A stretch of DNA of 64,000 nt from Marinomonas shanghaiensis (GCF_003259175.1 NZ_QGOK01000018.1:55514-119513), one strand, 5' to 3'; shown: positions 26,154-35,081, counted from the first letter of the stretch. The notes: generated by a model from the sequence alone, not told the origin. Numbers and translations are program-made.

Positions 26154-26609
26154 ATGGCTGACGACACAAACAAAACAGACCAATCCGTAGATTTTGGCAT
26201 ACTCAATACCCTCGTTGGCTATCGCCTTCGTCGTGCTCAAATGAACTTTTTTAGTAAATTTGCTGAAGTTTGTTCAGATTTAGGCATTAGCCCGGGTTTA
26301 TTTGCCATTATTGCTATTGTGGAACGCAACCCAGGTTTGACGCAAACCGCTGTCGCTCAAGCGCTTGGTAATGACAGATCGGCCATGGTTGCCGCGGTTG
26401 ATAAACTTGAAAAAATGGACATTTTAGAACGCCGCCCAGCGATAAATGATCGCCGTTCGTATGCTCTGTTTATGACCAAAAAAGGCGAAAAATTCTTCGC
26501 TACTCTCAGTGGTCGCGTTATGGAACACGAAAAAGTCATGGCATCACGCTTAGAAAGTGAACAAGAACTAGAATGGCTACTGAAAACATTAGACATATTG
26601 TCTCAATGA
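26154..26609 (+). CDS. MarR-family transcriptional regulator
   Basis: A 151-residue winged-helix dimer of MarR type. The recognition region reads LTQTAVAQALGNDRSAMVAA, followed by the wing with the conserved DRR in NDRRSYALFMTKKG. MarR proteins near hydroxycinnamate genes (HcaR, CouR, FerR) repress until the acyl-CoA intermediate binds, and this one lies beside an Fcs-like ligase gene, which suggests the same logic. Candidate operators are in the divergent gap at 22.9-23.0 kb and in its own promoter region. It is transcribed separately from the TRAP genes. Confidence 0.9.
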   Translation: MADDTNKTDQSVDFGILNTLVGYRLRRAQMNFFSKFAEVCSDLGISPGLFAIIAIVERNPGLTQTAVAQALGNDRSAMVAAVDKLEKMDILERRPAINDRRSYALFMTKKGEKFFATLSGRVMEHEKVMASRLESEQELEWLLKTLDILSQ

Positions 26610-26807
26610 ACAAACACTTCTTTGATCAGAATGCTTAAAACGCCCTATCCAGTAGGCACTTACTTTCTTATAGTTTTAAGGATTCTGAGACCTTTCCTTT
26701 TGTCTATTGCCCTACGTCAAGGTTTACCACTTAAAAACAAGCGCCATTGATATTTTTACGCTATAAATAAGCAAACCTTTTCGAACAAAACGACAGGATC
26801 ACGTTTT

Positions 26808-27797
26808 ATGAAAGTTGCTGTTTTCTCCTGCAAACCCTACGACAAAAGAACCCTTGCCAGTTTTACAAACGAAGCCGACTTATCCATGACCTATTTTGAA
26901 AGTCGCCTCAGCATGGAGACCATCAGCTTAGTACAGGGCTTCGATGCGGTGTCTTGTTTTGTCAACGACGACGTCAATGCCGAAGTCATCCGTCTGTTAA
27001 AACAACAAGGGGTTAACACCATTGCATTACGCTGCGCTGGATTTAATAACGTCGACCTAGAAGCGGCCAAAACCCAAGGCATCAAGGTATTCCACGTGCC
27101 CGATTACAGCCCAACGTCCGTCGCCGAACACGCTGTTGCTCTGATCATGACACTGAATCGCAAAACCCATCGTGCCTATCACCGAGTCAAAGAAGGCAAC
27201 TTTGCCCTTGAAGGACTAATGGGTTTTAACTTAGAAGGAAAAACCGTTGGCTGTATTGGCACAGGACGCATTGGCGCCGCATTTTGCCGCATCATGAAAG
27301 GCTTTGGCTGCCGAGTTTTATGCTATGATCTATCCCCTTCACAAGCGCTGATTGATCATGGCTGCGAATACATCACATTGGAAGAAATCTACCAACACAG
27401 TGACATCATCAGCCTGCATTGCCCTTTAAACGCCTCCACCCATCACCTCATCAACAAACACAGCCTAGACAAAATGAAAGACGGCGTGATGATCATCAAT
27501 ACCAGTCGAGGCGCATTGGTTCACGCACAAGAAGCCATCGATGCACTGTACAGTGGAAAAATCGGCTATTTAGGCTTAGATGTCTACGAACAAGAAAACA
27601 AAATCTTCTTTGAAGACATGTCTTCCCACATCATCCAAGACAGCGTCTTCCAGCTCATGCTTACCTTTCCAAACGTCGTCGTGACAGGCCATCAAGGCTA
27701 CTTCACCATTGAAGCACTGAACCACATCGCCCAAACCACCGTCAACAACTTACTGCACCACCAAAGTGACAGCAGCGGCGCAAGGCAATTGGCGTAA
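26808..27797 (+). CDS. ldhA: D-lactate dehydrogenase, fermentative type
   Basis: A 329-residue NAD-dependent D-2-hydroxyacid dehydrogenase, the same length as E. coli LdhA and close to it along the chain (LRCAGFNNVDL, VAEHAVALIMTLNRK). The Rossmann motif is GCIGTGRIGAAF. The catalytic residues fall in NTSRGALVHA (Arg), LGLDVYEQE (Glu) and VTGHQGYFT (His). It reduces pyruvate to D-lactate. It is a single gene downstream of marR, with a 198-bp promoter gap. Confidence 0.93.
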   Translation: MKVAVFSCKPYDKRTLASFTNEADLSMTYFESRLSMETISLVQGFDAVSCFVNDDVNAEVIRLLKQQGVNTIALRCAGFNNVDLEAAKTQGIKVFHVPDYSPTSVAEHAVALIMTLNRKTHRAYHRVKEGNFALEGLMGFNLEGKTVGCIGTGRIGAAFCRIMKGFGCRVLCYDLSPSQALIDHGCEYITLEEIYQHSDIISLHCPLNASTHHLINKHSLDKMKDGVMIINTSRGALVHAQEAIDALYSGKIGYLGLDVYEQENKIFFEDMSSHIIQDSVFQLMLTFPNVVVTGHQGYFTIEALNHIAQTTVNNLLHHQSDSSGARQLA

Positions 27798-27928
27798 GCC
27801 TGTTCTTCTGACTCTTCAGAAATGAGGTAACAAAAACATCACAGAATAATCGAGATTCAATAAACCATTCGTCTTGCTCATCACGTATAATTTGTGAACC
27901 TTGGAGAATGGAAAAGGAGTGACGAAAG

Positions 27929-28810
27929 ATGAATCTCGATAAAGCAACGCAAGAAAGACTGATCGCCATCGTCCGTCGCGCGGGTCAAGAGATTGTCATG
28001 CCCAACTTTCGCCAACTCAGCGCGGCCGATGTAGACACCAAAAGCAGCCTCACCGATCTAGTCACAGTGGCTGACAAAGCCAGCGAAGCCTTTATTACCA
28101 AAGAAATCCAACAGGCCTTTCCCGATTGGGACATCGTCGGCGAAGAAGCCGTCGCCGACGATCCATCCACCACAGATAAAATTGCCACCGCTGACACCTG
28201 TGTCATCATCGACCCCATCGACGGCACATGGAATTACGCTCATGGTTCGCCTGAGTTCGGCCTAATACTCGCCGTAGTGGTAAAAGGCGTCACACGTTTC
28301 GGCTTACTTTATGACCCAGTCAACGACGACTGGATTTACGCCAACCTAGGCGAAGGGGCGTTTTTCCAACGTACCGCTATGAGTGAAAAAGGCAAGCATC
28401 AAACGCCCGCACAAGCGCCTTTGGCCTTGCAAATACACTCAGACGCAGAGCTTAACCTCGACAAACTTTTCGGCATCATGTCGGTCAACTCTTATACTGG
28501 TCAGAAAAAACAAGACTTCGCCCTAAAAGCTTCTCGCTTTGTGCGCATCAATAACTTGCCCTCTTGCCCAGCGTATCGACAAATTGCCCAAGGTCACTTT
28601 CACTTCAGCCTCACCTACAAAATGCTACCATGGGATCACGCGGCTGGCGTACTGATTCACACCGAAGTGGGTGGCATCTGCCGAACACTCGACGGCCAAG
28701 AATACAGCCCAACCATGCTCGATGGAGAAATGCTCGCCGCTCAATCAGAACAACAATGGCAAGCGTTGGCAGAGTGGTTTTTGTCGCTGAATACTAAATT
28801 CACGCTATAA
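27929..28810 (+). CDS. Inositol monophosphatase-family phosphatase
   Basis: A 293-residue Mg-dependent, lithium-sensitive-type phosphatase. The metal-binding motifs are GEE at 71-73, IDPIDGTWNY at 94-103 and PWDHAAGVLI near residue 232. Candidates for the substrate are inositol phosphates, histidinol phosphate or other sugar phosphates; the neighbourhood does not decide. AAGGAG precedes the ATG at a good distance. It is followed 32 bp later by the mntA-like gene. Confidence 0.87.
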   Translation: MNLDKATQERLIAIVRRAGQEIVMPNFRQLSAADVDTKSSLTDLVTVADKASEAFITKEIQQAFPDWDIVGEEAVADDPSTTDKIATADTCVIIDPIDGTWNYAHGSPEFGLILAVVVKGVTRFGLLYDPVNDDWIYANLGEGAFFQRTAMSEKGKHQTPAQAPLALQIHSDAELNLDKLFGIMSVNSYTGQKKQDFALKASRFVRINNLPSCPAYRQIAQGHFHFSLTYKMLPWDHAAGVLIHTEVGGICRTLDGQEYSPTMLDGEMLAAQSEQQWQALAEWFLSLNTKFTL

Positions 28811-28842
28811 TTACTTTCAACACAACAACATGGGCGTTAAGT

Positions 28843-29133
28843 ATGGATAAGCATCGTGCTTTACAAATACTAGCAGAGAGTAAAAAAGAATTAGCAAGGC
28901 GCTATGGTGTTATCGACCTAGCCTTGTTTGGTTCTACTGCACGCAACACTGCATCGCCACAGAGTGATATTGATGTGTTAGTCACCTTTGATGGCTGCGC
29001 CACGGCAAAACGCTATTTTGGCGTTCAATTTTATTTAGAAGACTTACTTGGTTGCCCAGTTGATTTAGTGACGGATAAAGCATTAAGACCAGAACTTCGA
29101 CCTTATGTAGAGAGAGATAAAGTCAATGTTTGA
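28843..29133 (+). CDS. mntA: MNT-family nucleotidyltransferase (antitoxin of HEPN/MNT pair)
   Basis: A 96-residue minimal nucleotidyltransferase. The signature GSx10DxD is complete (G30, S31, D42, D44 in GSTARNTASPQSDIDVLV), so it should bind Mg-ATP. In type VII systems MNT antitoxins neutralise HEPN RNases by adding AMP near the HEPN active site. It overlaps the HEPN gene by 8 bp, which is the usual pairing. Confidence 0.88.
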   Translation: MDKHRALQILAESKKELARRYGVIDLALFGSTARNTASPQSDIDVLVTFDGCATAKRYFGVQFYLEDLLGCPVDLVTDKALRPELRPYVERDKVNV

Positions 29134-29482
29134 AGCAGGACAAAGAGAGTGGCGACTCTATATTGACGATATGATCGGCTTCGCCGAGAAAGTACTTTCC
29201 TATACAGAAGGTATGAATCAAGCAAGTTTTATCAGCAATAACCTCACATACGATGCAACGCTTAGAAATATTGAATTAATAGGCGAAGCTGCTACGCACA
29301 TACCTGACACTATTCGCTCTGAAAACAGTGACATCCCTTGGAGAATGATAGTGGCAACACGCAACCGTCTGATTCACGGCTATTTAGGCGTAGATGATGA
29401 TATTCTCTGGAGCATTATTGTCGATGAAATCCCTGCTCTGTTATCAGCTCTGCGTATTATATCTGCGAACACAATGAGATAA
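29126..29482 (+). CDS. hepT: HEPN-domain RNase toxin (DUF86)
   Basis: A 118-residue all-helical protein. The catalytic Rx4-6H motif is R79NRLIH84 in VATRNRLIHGYLG, followed by the tyrosine that MNT partners AMPylate in characterised pairs. GEAATHIPD is a further family block. It would cut RNA when not modified. It is coupled by an 8-bp overlap to mntA and followed by the remains of a second MNT gene. Confidence 0.88.
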   Translation: MFEAGQREWRLYIDDMIGFAEKVLSYTEGMNQASFISNNLTYDATLRNIELIGEAATHIPDTIRSENSDIPWRMIVATRNRLIHGYLGVDDDILWSIIVDEIPALLSALRIISANTMR

Positions 29483-29495
29483 GCAGCGCTCACTA

Positions 29496-29645
29496 GCTGT
29501 CATCATCCCCACGCTTCGTCTTGAACTCGACGATTTGAACAGCCCATACATGATCGACTTAGTTGATGAAAACAACCTCACCAACCAAGCCTTGTTAAAA
29601 CAGATTCGAGAAACTGGGGTGGTTATTTACGAAACACGTACTTAG
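29496..29645 (+). pseudogene. C-terminal remnant of a second MNT nucleotidyltransferase
   Basis: An open frame with no start codon ends at TAG 29643-29645. It reads AVIIPTLRLELDDLNSPYMI, then DLVDENNLTNQALLKQI and RETGVVIYE. SPYxIDLVD...L...I...GVxIYE is the typical end of longer MNT-family proteins. The N-terminal GSx10DxD part is missing, so this is a truncated relic just downstream of the intact HEPN/MNT pair. It may mark an earlier toxin-antitoxin unit at the same site. Confidence 0.6.
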
Positions 29646-29748
29646 TCAGGGTAATGACTCGTTCTAAGCTGCTTTTACCAACTTTCCCCCTCCCTAACCC
29701 TTCAAAAATTCAAATTGCGGAATCCTTTCATGGTTATTGGGTAAGTTA

Positions 29749-30648
29749 TTACCAAGGATGCTTAGCAAAGTAGCTTTCTAGATGATCAATTAAAGCGCGT
29801 ACGTTGGGCGATAGGTGTTTTCGTGAGGAATACAGCGCGTAGATGGTGAGGTCTTTAGGTTTCCAATCCGGCAAAACATGGCTTAAGCGGCCGTTTTGAA
29901 TATAACGATTAGCCAAATACGTCGGCTGTAAACACACTCCCATGCCATTCAATGTGGCATGCAAAAGCGCTGTGGCTTCATTGATACTTAAACGACAATC
30001 CAAAGAGACCGATTCAAAGTGGTCATGCTGAGATAGGTGCCAGATGTGACGTGCTAAATTTTTGTAGCCCAAGCATTGATGGTGTATTAGGTCTTGTGGA
30101 TGGGTAATGTCGCCTATTGTTTGTTGCACTTTTTCAAGATACGCGGGAGACGCCACCAACACGGATTCACACACAGCAATGGGTTTGCCGATTAATGAAG
30201 GATCTGGATTCGAGGCAATGCGTATCGCAAGGTCAATGCTTTTTTCGGTTAAATCGGCCGTGCTGTCTTCTAAATCGATATCAATATGAACTTTAGGATG
30301 TTGCTCCATAAAGTCTTGAATGGCTCGCATGAGTTGGGAAAAACCAAACGACATACTGGAGGTGATTCGCACCACGCCAGACAACTCATCACTGGTATTC
30401 ACCAAAGCGATAATATTATCCGCTTGCTCCAACCACTGTTCCACGTCTTTTAAGCAAGCTTCGCCCGCGCTGGTGAGGGATATTTTTCGTGTCGTGCGAT
30501 GCAATAAACGAATCTTCAGCCAGTCTTCCATGGCTTCGATATAGCGTGTGACCATTGGGCGCGACATATTTAATCGATCGGCCGTACGGGAAAAACTCCG
30601 CGATTGGGCAACATCGATAAAGACTTTGGCAGCGATTACTCTGTCCAT
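29749..30648 (-). CDS. LysR-family transcriptional regulator
   Basis: A 299-residue LysR protein. The N-terminal helix-turn-helix spans residues 5-60 (AKVFIDVAQSRSFSRTADRL), and the effector domain follows (SGVVRITSSMSFGFSQLMRA). The internal ATG at 30648 is preferred because AGGTG lies seven bases upstream, and the extra 22 residues of a longer frame do not fit the family. It is divergent from the MBL-fold and DsbA-family genes. A perfect 20-bp inverted repeat lies between them, so it probably regulates both itself and that pair. Confidence 0.9.
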   Translation of the reverse strand: MDRVIAAKVFIDVAQSRSFSRTADRLNMSRPMVTRYIEAMEDWLKIRLLHRTTRKISLTSAGEACLKDVEQWLEQADNIIALVNTSDELSGVVRITSSMSFGFSQLMRAIQDFMEQHPKVHIDIDLEDSTADLTEKSIDLAIRIASNPDPSLIGKPIAVCESVLVASPAYLEKVQQTIGDITHPQDLIHHQCLGYKNLARHIWHLSQHDHFESVSLDCRLSINEATALLHATLNGMGVCLQPTYLANRYIQNGRLSHVLPDWKPKDLTIYALYSSRKHLSPNVRALIDHLESYFAKHPW

Positions 30649-30678
30649 TTTTATACACCTATTTGCACGATATAAGAA

Positions 30679-30698
30679 ACAATCATGCTCATGATTGT
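30679..30698. promoter_or_regulatory. Perfect inverted repeat in the LysR/MBL divergent promoter
   Basis: ACAATCATG (30679-30687) and CATGATTGT (30690-30698) are perfect 9-bp arms with two bases between. The T-rich and A-rich ends resemble LysR recognition sites, and the position 31 bp from the lysR start suits autoregulation. ACAATCA recurs near 30745, before the MBL gene, as a possible half-site. Confidence 0.45.
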
Positions 30699-30768
30699 GT
30701 ATTTTTCCGAACACGTCAATTCTCTATGATGGTCACATGAATTACACAATCACTCTTTGGAGAGAAAG

Positions 30769-31635
30769 ATGAAAAAATTGATGACATTAGCCGCTTCTGC
30801 CCTTATCGCTCATTCTGCTGTTGCCGCAGACACTCAGCCATTAACACTGGATGTCTATAACGCCAATGCAGGTAGCTTTGGCGTCACTTCTACCTTGGTT
30901 TATGGCGATACCGAAGCCATGGTGATTGATGCAGGTTTTACTAAAGCCGACGCCTTGCGCATTGCCGCTAAAGTATTGGATTCGAAAAAAGAACTAAAAA
31001 CAATTTTCATCAGCCAAGCCGATCCAGATTACTACTTTGGTGCAGAAACACTGCATGATATTTTCCCTAAAGCGGACATCATCACGACACCCGCGGTGAA
31101 AAAAGTCATTGAAGAAAAACTGGCAGGGAAATTGGCTTTCTGGGGACCCAAAATGGGCGCGAACGCACCTGTCGCACCTATCGTTCCTACGGCTTACACT
31201 CAATCTACTTTGACTGTTGATGGTCAGACTATTGAGATTCGTGGTACTGAAGGTGTATTGGCTCACCGCCCTTACCTTTGGATTCCGGCAAACAAAACGA
31301 TCTTAGGAAACGTAGCGGTCTTCGGCAATATTCATTTATGGATGGCCGATGCTCAGTCTGATGAATCTCAAGCCGCTTGGAAGGCACAACTACAAGAAAT
31401 GCTGGCACTGCAGCCTAGCATGGTGATTCCTGGTCATATGACTCAAGGCACTGAGCTGACGGCAGACAACATCACTTTCTCGCTTAACTACATAACGGCT
31501 TTTCAAAAAGCGAAAAAAGACAGCAAAGACAGCGCTGAATTGATTAACACGATGACAACGAAATACCCAGATGCGCAAGGTGCGTTGAACCTAGACATCG
31601 CAGCAAAAGTGCATAAAGGCGAAATGAAATGGTAA
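30769..31635 (+). CDS. Periplasmic MBL-fold protein with degenerate metal site (Vmh-like)
   Basis: A 288-residue protein with a signal peptide of about 20 residues (ending AVAA before DTQ). The body has a metallo-beta-lactamase fold, but the canonical HxHxDH motif is replaced by SQADPDYYFG (Q83, D85, D87, Y88), so three of four ligands are gone. The later IPGHMTQG histidine is kept. Hydrolase activity with the usual two zincs therefore seems unlikely unless the family uses other ligands. The ATG at 30769 has GGAGAG just upstream. It overlaps the DsbA-family gene by 7 bp and is divergent from a lysR gene. Confidence 0.75.
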   Translation: MKKLMTLAASALIAHSAVAADTQPLTLDVYNANAGSFGVTSTLVYGDTEAMVIDAGFTKADALRIAAKVLDSKKELKTIFISQADPDYYFGAETLHDIFPKADIITTPAVKKVIEEKLAGKLAFWGPKMGANAPVAPIVPTAYTQSTLTVDGQTIEIRGTEGVLAHRPYLWIPANKTILGNVAVFGNIHLWMADAQSDESQAAWKAQLQEMLALQPSMVIPGHMTQGTELTADNITFSLNYITAFQKAKKDSKDSAELINTMTTKYPDAQGALNLDIAAKVHKGEMKW

Positions 31636-32249
31636 GGGTTCACTACTTCTTTGACCCTATGTGTGGCTGGTGCTATGGCGCATCTGCTCTGATTGAGGTG
31701 CTCGCCAATCATCCTGAGTTCGAGATTATCTATCACCCCGGTGGGATGATTCCAAAGCGCGCGATTGAGCCTTCTTTTAGACAGCATATTTTGCAGGCTG
31801 ATAGCCAAATTGCCACCATGACAAAAACACACTTTGGTGATGCTTATAAAGCGAGAGTGGCAGGCGCTGGTGATTTTATCGTGGATTCGTATGCCACAAC
31901 TCGCGCCTTTCTTGTTGGTCAAGACATGGGTATCGAAGCCCACAAGATGCTAGCAGCGATTCAAAAAGCACATTACCAAGATGGCCAACATCTGGATGAC
32001 TTGAATGCTTTAGCGGATCTAGCGGTTTCTATGGGGTTGGATAAAACGATTTGGGAAGAAAAAATGGCAGGCTCTGAAGCGAACATGCTAGAGCAGGTAA
32101 AACAAAGCCATCAATTAATGGCAACAATGGGAGTCAGTGGTTACCCAACCTTAGTGATTGAAAAAGACGGAAAGCTACAACGCCTCTCTCATAGTTATTA
32201 TTATGGCAAAACACGGGAATGGACAAACTATTTGACTGACTTTATCTGA
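31629..32249 (+). CDS. DsbA-family (FrnE-like) thioredoxin-fold protein
   Basis: A 206-residue protein with no signal peptide, so cytoplasmic. The redox site is C12GWC15 in FDPMCGWCYG, and the cis-proline loop is VSGYPTLVIE. The helical insertion between them is of DsbA/FrnE type. It may act as a disulfide oxidoreductase or glutathione-S-transferase-like enzyme. Its ATG lies inside the end of the MBL gene, so both products are probably made together under the divergent LysR. Confidence 0.87.
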   Translation: MVRVHYFFDPMCGWCYGASALIEVLANHPEFEIIYHPGGMIPKRAIEPSFRQHILQADSQIATMTKTHFGDAYKARVAGAGDFIVDSYATTRAFLVGQDMGIEAHKMLAAIQKAHYQDGQHLDDLNALADLAVSMGLDKTIWEEKMAGSEANMLEQVKQSHQLMATMGVSGYPTLVIEKDGKLQRLSHSYYYGKTREWTNYLTDFI

Positions 32250-32263
32250 GTGTTTAACACCCC

Positions 32264-32295
32264 AAAACCTTCTTTGCATGAGTAAAGAAGGTTTT
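32264..32295. terminator. Bidirectional intrinsic terminator
   Basis: A perfect 12-bp stem, AAAACCTTCTTT (32264-32275) and AAAGAAGGTTTT (32284-32295), with an 8-base loop. It lies between the convergent DsbA-family and LpxR-like genes and has T-rich ends on both strands. Confidence 0.88.
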
Positions 32296-32316
32296 CTTAT
32301 GCTTAGCAATAAACCG

Positions 32317-33345
32317 TTAAATCTGCCAAGCAAACGTTAAAGTACCATAACGCGTATACTTATCCATTTCTCGATCATGCTCGTCGCTACTAAAGCTAAA
32401 GGGAGAATTAATAGCAAAAGACAATGCAGCGTCTCCCCAAGAATACGTCACCCCAGACGTGAACATATTATTGTTATGATCGTAATCTATCGAGCGGCTG
32501 TCACGAAAGGTATTCCCGTCGGTGAATATTTGGTTAAAAGTATAACCGACTTCAACACCCGCAAAAACAAACCAGCCTTTGCTGACGGCAATGGGATTAG
32601 ACGTTCTAGAGTCAACAAGTAATACGGTAGAAAAAGAGTCATCAAGACTTCGACCATAACGCAACATGAAGCCGCTGCTGACAGAACTTCTTAACGTACC
32701 AACACTCATTGCTGCGCCCGTTAATAAGTCTGTATGACCACTATCGGACACCCAAGACCGCCAAGTTCGACCACGCGATAACTCAAATACCAGTTCATTT
32801 TCTAATTGTGTATCCCAACCCTTTGGATTTTTGGCGCTGATCACCCGATGCACCGCTTTTTGAGTTTGCTCTCCCATTGCGAGAGGCCCAACCAGTCCAA
32901 CGGTGGTGGCAACTCTGTCAGCATAATCCGGCATAACAGCAATATAAGTATTGGTAAAACTCAATAGCGCAGAATAAGGAAAGGTCCCTTCGGCAGGCAC
33001 CTCTACTTCGATATCGTAGGGCGTTGTCAGTGTTTGACCACCACTATAGATGTTAATGGAGGTATTCGGGCGTTGACTGGGCATACTCCACATCAACGGC
33101 CTCACCATAAAACCAGGTTGTGGCGCTTTATCAGGGGTATCATTAACGTCAAAATAAGAGACATAGATTCCGTTGGTGTAACCATTGTCTTCATTGACAA
33201 AAAAATCATTGTCTAATGTCGCTGACAGCCAATGCGTATCAGCGTGAACTGGCAATCCCAACAGTAAGGAGACACCTAAAAAACAGTGTTTAAACAATGA
33301 TATCGTGTTTTTAAATTGATGCCTTCCCGTTCGTGCCGCTTCCAT
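32317..33345 (-). CDS. lpxR: LpxR-like lipid A deacylase family outer-membrane protein
   Basis: A 342-residue protein with an N-terminal signal sequence ending PVHA before DTHWLS. The mature start has LDNDFF...DNGYTNGIY, matching the asparagine-aspartate pair and following block of LpxR, and QKAVHR supplies the conserved histidine. The alternating hydrophobic pattern and terminal aromatic residues (LTFAWQI) suit a 12-stranded beta-barrel. LpxR removes the 3'-acyloxyacyl chain of lipid A in the outer membrane; Salmonella LpxR is 319 residues long. It is a single-gene unit. Confidence 0.8.
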   Translation of the reverse strand: MEAARTGRHQFKNTISLFKHCFLGVSLLLGLPVHADTHWLSATLDNDFFVNEDNGYTNGIYVSYFDVNDTPDKAPQPGFMVRPLMWSMPSQRPNTSINIYSGGQTLTTPYDIEVEVPAEGTFPYSALLSFTNTYIAVMPDYADRVATTVGLVGPLAMGEQTQKAVHRVISAKNPKGWDTQLENELVFELSRGRTWRSWVSDSGHTDLLTGAAMSVGTLRSSVSSGFMLRYGRSLDDSFSTVLLVDSRTSNPIAVSKGWFVFAGVEVGYTFNQIFTDGNTFRDSRSIDYDHNNNMFTSGVTYSWGDAALSFAINSPFSFSSDEHDREMDKYTRYGTLTFAWQI

Positions 33346-33503
33346 TTCTCACCCATTTCATTACTGTCAATGCGGCCTATTATAAGACGATTTAATGCAA
33401 CAGGAGGGGGCAAATATCATTTATAACAATAAAACCATAAAAGGATAATATTTCAGAATACCCACAAAAACATACTTATTTTGTGCACCTTGTTCACAAG
33501 CTA

Positions 33504-33540
33504 AAAAGCCACTATTCAGATGTTGCGAATAGTGGCTTTT
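33504..33540. terminator. Intrinsic terminator after atoE
   Basis: A perfect 14-bp stem, AAAAGCCACTATTC (33504-33517) and GAATAGTGGCTTTT (33527-33540), with a nine-base loop. The minus-strand side ends in TTTTT, so it terminates the leftward ato operon. Confidence 0.88.
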
Positions 33541-33573
33541 GAATACGCTATAAAATGCGATAACTCACTTTTT

Positions 33574-34950
33574 TTAGAAGATTAGGAACCCAAGTGAAAT
33601 AATAACGCCAGACCCTATTAACGCCATCAAGCAATAACCCATGACATCTTTCGCACCCAGCCCAGCAATGGCTAACGCAGGCAACGCCCAGAATGGTTGA
33701 ATCATGTTTGTCCATGCATCGCCCCAAGCAATCGCCATGGCGGTTTTCGCGGCATCCACACCCAATGCAGCCCCTGCTGGCATCATGATTGGCGCTTGTA
33801 CCGCCCACTGACCACCACCGGAAGGAACAAAGAAGTTAACGATGCCGGCACTCAAGAAAGTAAATAAAGGAAAGGTCGTTTCATTCGAAATGGACACAAA
33901 GGCCTGAGAAATCACCCCAGCCAATGACGCACCTGAATCTCCCGTTGCAGTCATCATCCCCATGATCCCTGCGTAAAACGGAAACTGCAATAAAATCCCT
34001 GAACAATTACGGGCACCTTGAGAAATCGAAATCAACAAGCTTTTTGGTGTGCCGTGTAACAAAATGGCAGAAAACAAAAAGATAAAGTTGACCAAATTCA
34101 AATTCAATGCAAAACCATTGTCGATAAAATAATAAATAATGTAAGCAAAGCCCATTACCCCAAGTGATAACGACAAAACACGGCTGTTTTCTAAACGCTC
34201 AGCTGGCGTCATATCCGCTTTATTCGGCGTTTCAACGGCTTGTTCTTTCAACAATTCGGTATCAATCGTGATGGTGTCTTGCGGTGCTGGGTGCATCAAA
34301 CGATTCAATAAGGGAATAGTGACAAACATCACCGCCAAGATGGTGAGGTTCATGGTGGAGAAAATAGTTTCAGAGGTTGGAATCGCCGCCGTCACCGCGC
34401 CATTGGTGACTTTTTCTATGTTCGCACCGCCCGCAATAGACAGTGGAATCGAGCCAGACAAACCACCATGCCAGAACAAAAAGCCACTGTAAGCTGAGGC
34501 GATCAACAAACGATAATCCACGCCCTTTACACGAGCGGCGATTTCTTTGGCAAAAATAGCGCCGACGACTAAGCCAAACCCCCAGTTCACCCAGCACGCC
34601 ATCGCACTGATCACCGTGACTAAAATTATGGCTTGGCCTGGCGTCGTTGCCACACCCGCCAACATAGCCAATTTACGTTTAAACGCGGGTGCGCTCGCCA
34701 TGGCATGACCCGTAACAACCACCATCGCCATCTGCATTGAGAAGCTCAGTAAACTCCAAAAGCCCCCCGCCCACGCATTCACTACCTGCATCGGCCCTTG
34801 TCCAGTGCTTGGCATCACAAAAAGAAAGACCACAAAGGTCAATACAATGGCAAAAATGAAAGGATCGGGTAGATAGCGCTGTAAAAGCGCGACAAAAAAT
34901 TGACTCACTTTTTGTAAGCCGGTTTGTTTTTGTTCAAGAGTATTATTCAT
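33574..34950 (-). CDS. atoE: Short-chain fatty acid transporter AtoE
   Basis: A 458-residue polytopic inner-membrane protein with about 11-12 helices. Family blocks include WVNWGFGLVVGAIFAKE, FFVPSGGGQWAVQAPIM and AWGDAWTNMIQPFWALP. AtoE takes up short-chain acids such as acetoacetate or butyrate. It is the last gene of the operon that also encodes CoA-transferase and thiolase, so import and activation are co-expressed. Confidence 0.92.
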   Translation of the reverse strand: MNNTLEQKQTGLQKVSQFFVALLQRYLPDPFIFAIVLTFVVFLFVMPSTGQGPMQVVNAWAGGFWSLLSFSMQMAMVVVTGHAMASAPAFKRKLAMLAGVATTPGQAIILVTVISAMACWVNWGFGLVVGAIFAKEIAARVKGVDYRLLIASAYSGFLFWHGGLSGSIPLSIAGGANIEKVTNGAVTAAIPTSETIFSTMNLTILAVMFVTIPLLNRLMHPAPQDTITIDTELLKEQAVETPNKADMTPAERLENSRVLSLSLGVMGFAYIIYYFIDNGFALNLNLVNFIFLFSAILLHGTPKSLLISISQGARNCSGILLQFPFYAGIMGMMTATGDSGASLAGVISQAFVSISNETTFPLFTFLSAGIVNFFVPSGGGQWAVQAPIMMPAGAALGVDAAKTAMAIAWGDAWTNMIQPFWALPALAIAGLGAKDVMGYCLMALIGSGVIISLGFLIF

Positions 34951-35081
34951 CGGTTTATCCTATTTTTTTATATTTTTTATTGGACGAAAAAGCAAAAGCA
35001 GCAAAGCCAGACAGACGAACAGTCGTTACTTCTCTGCCTCACCTTGTTGCCTTTATTGATTTCCATTTTCTGACAAACGTT

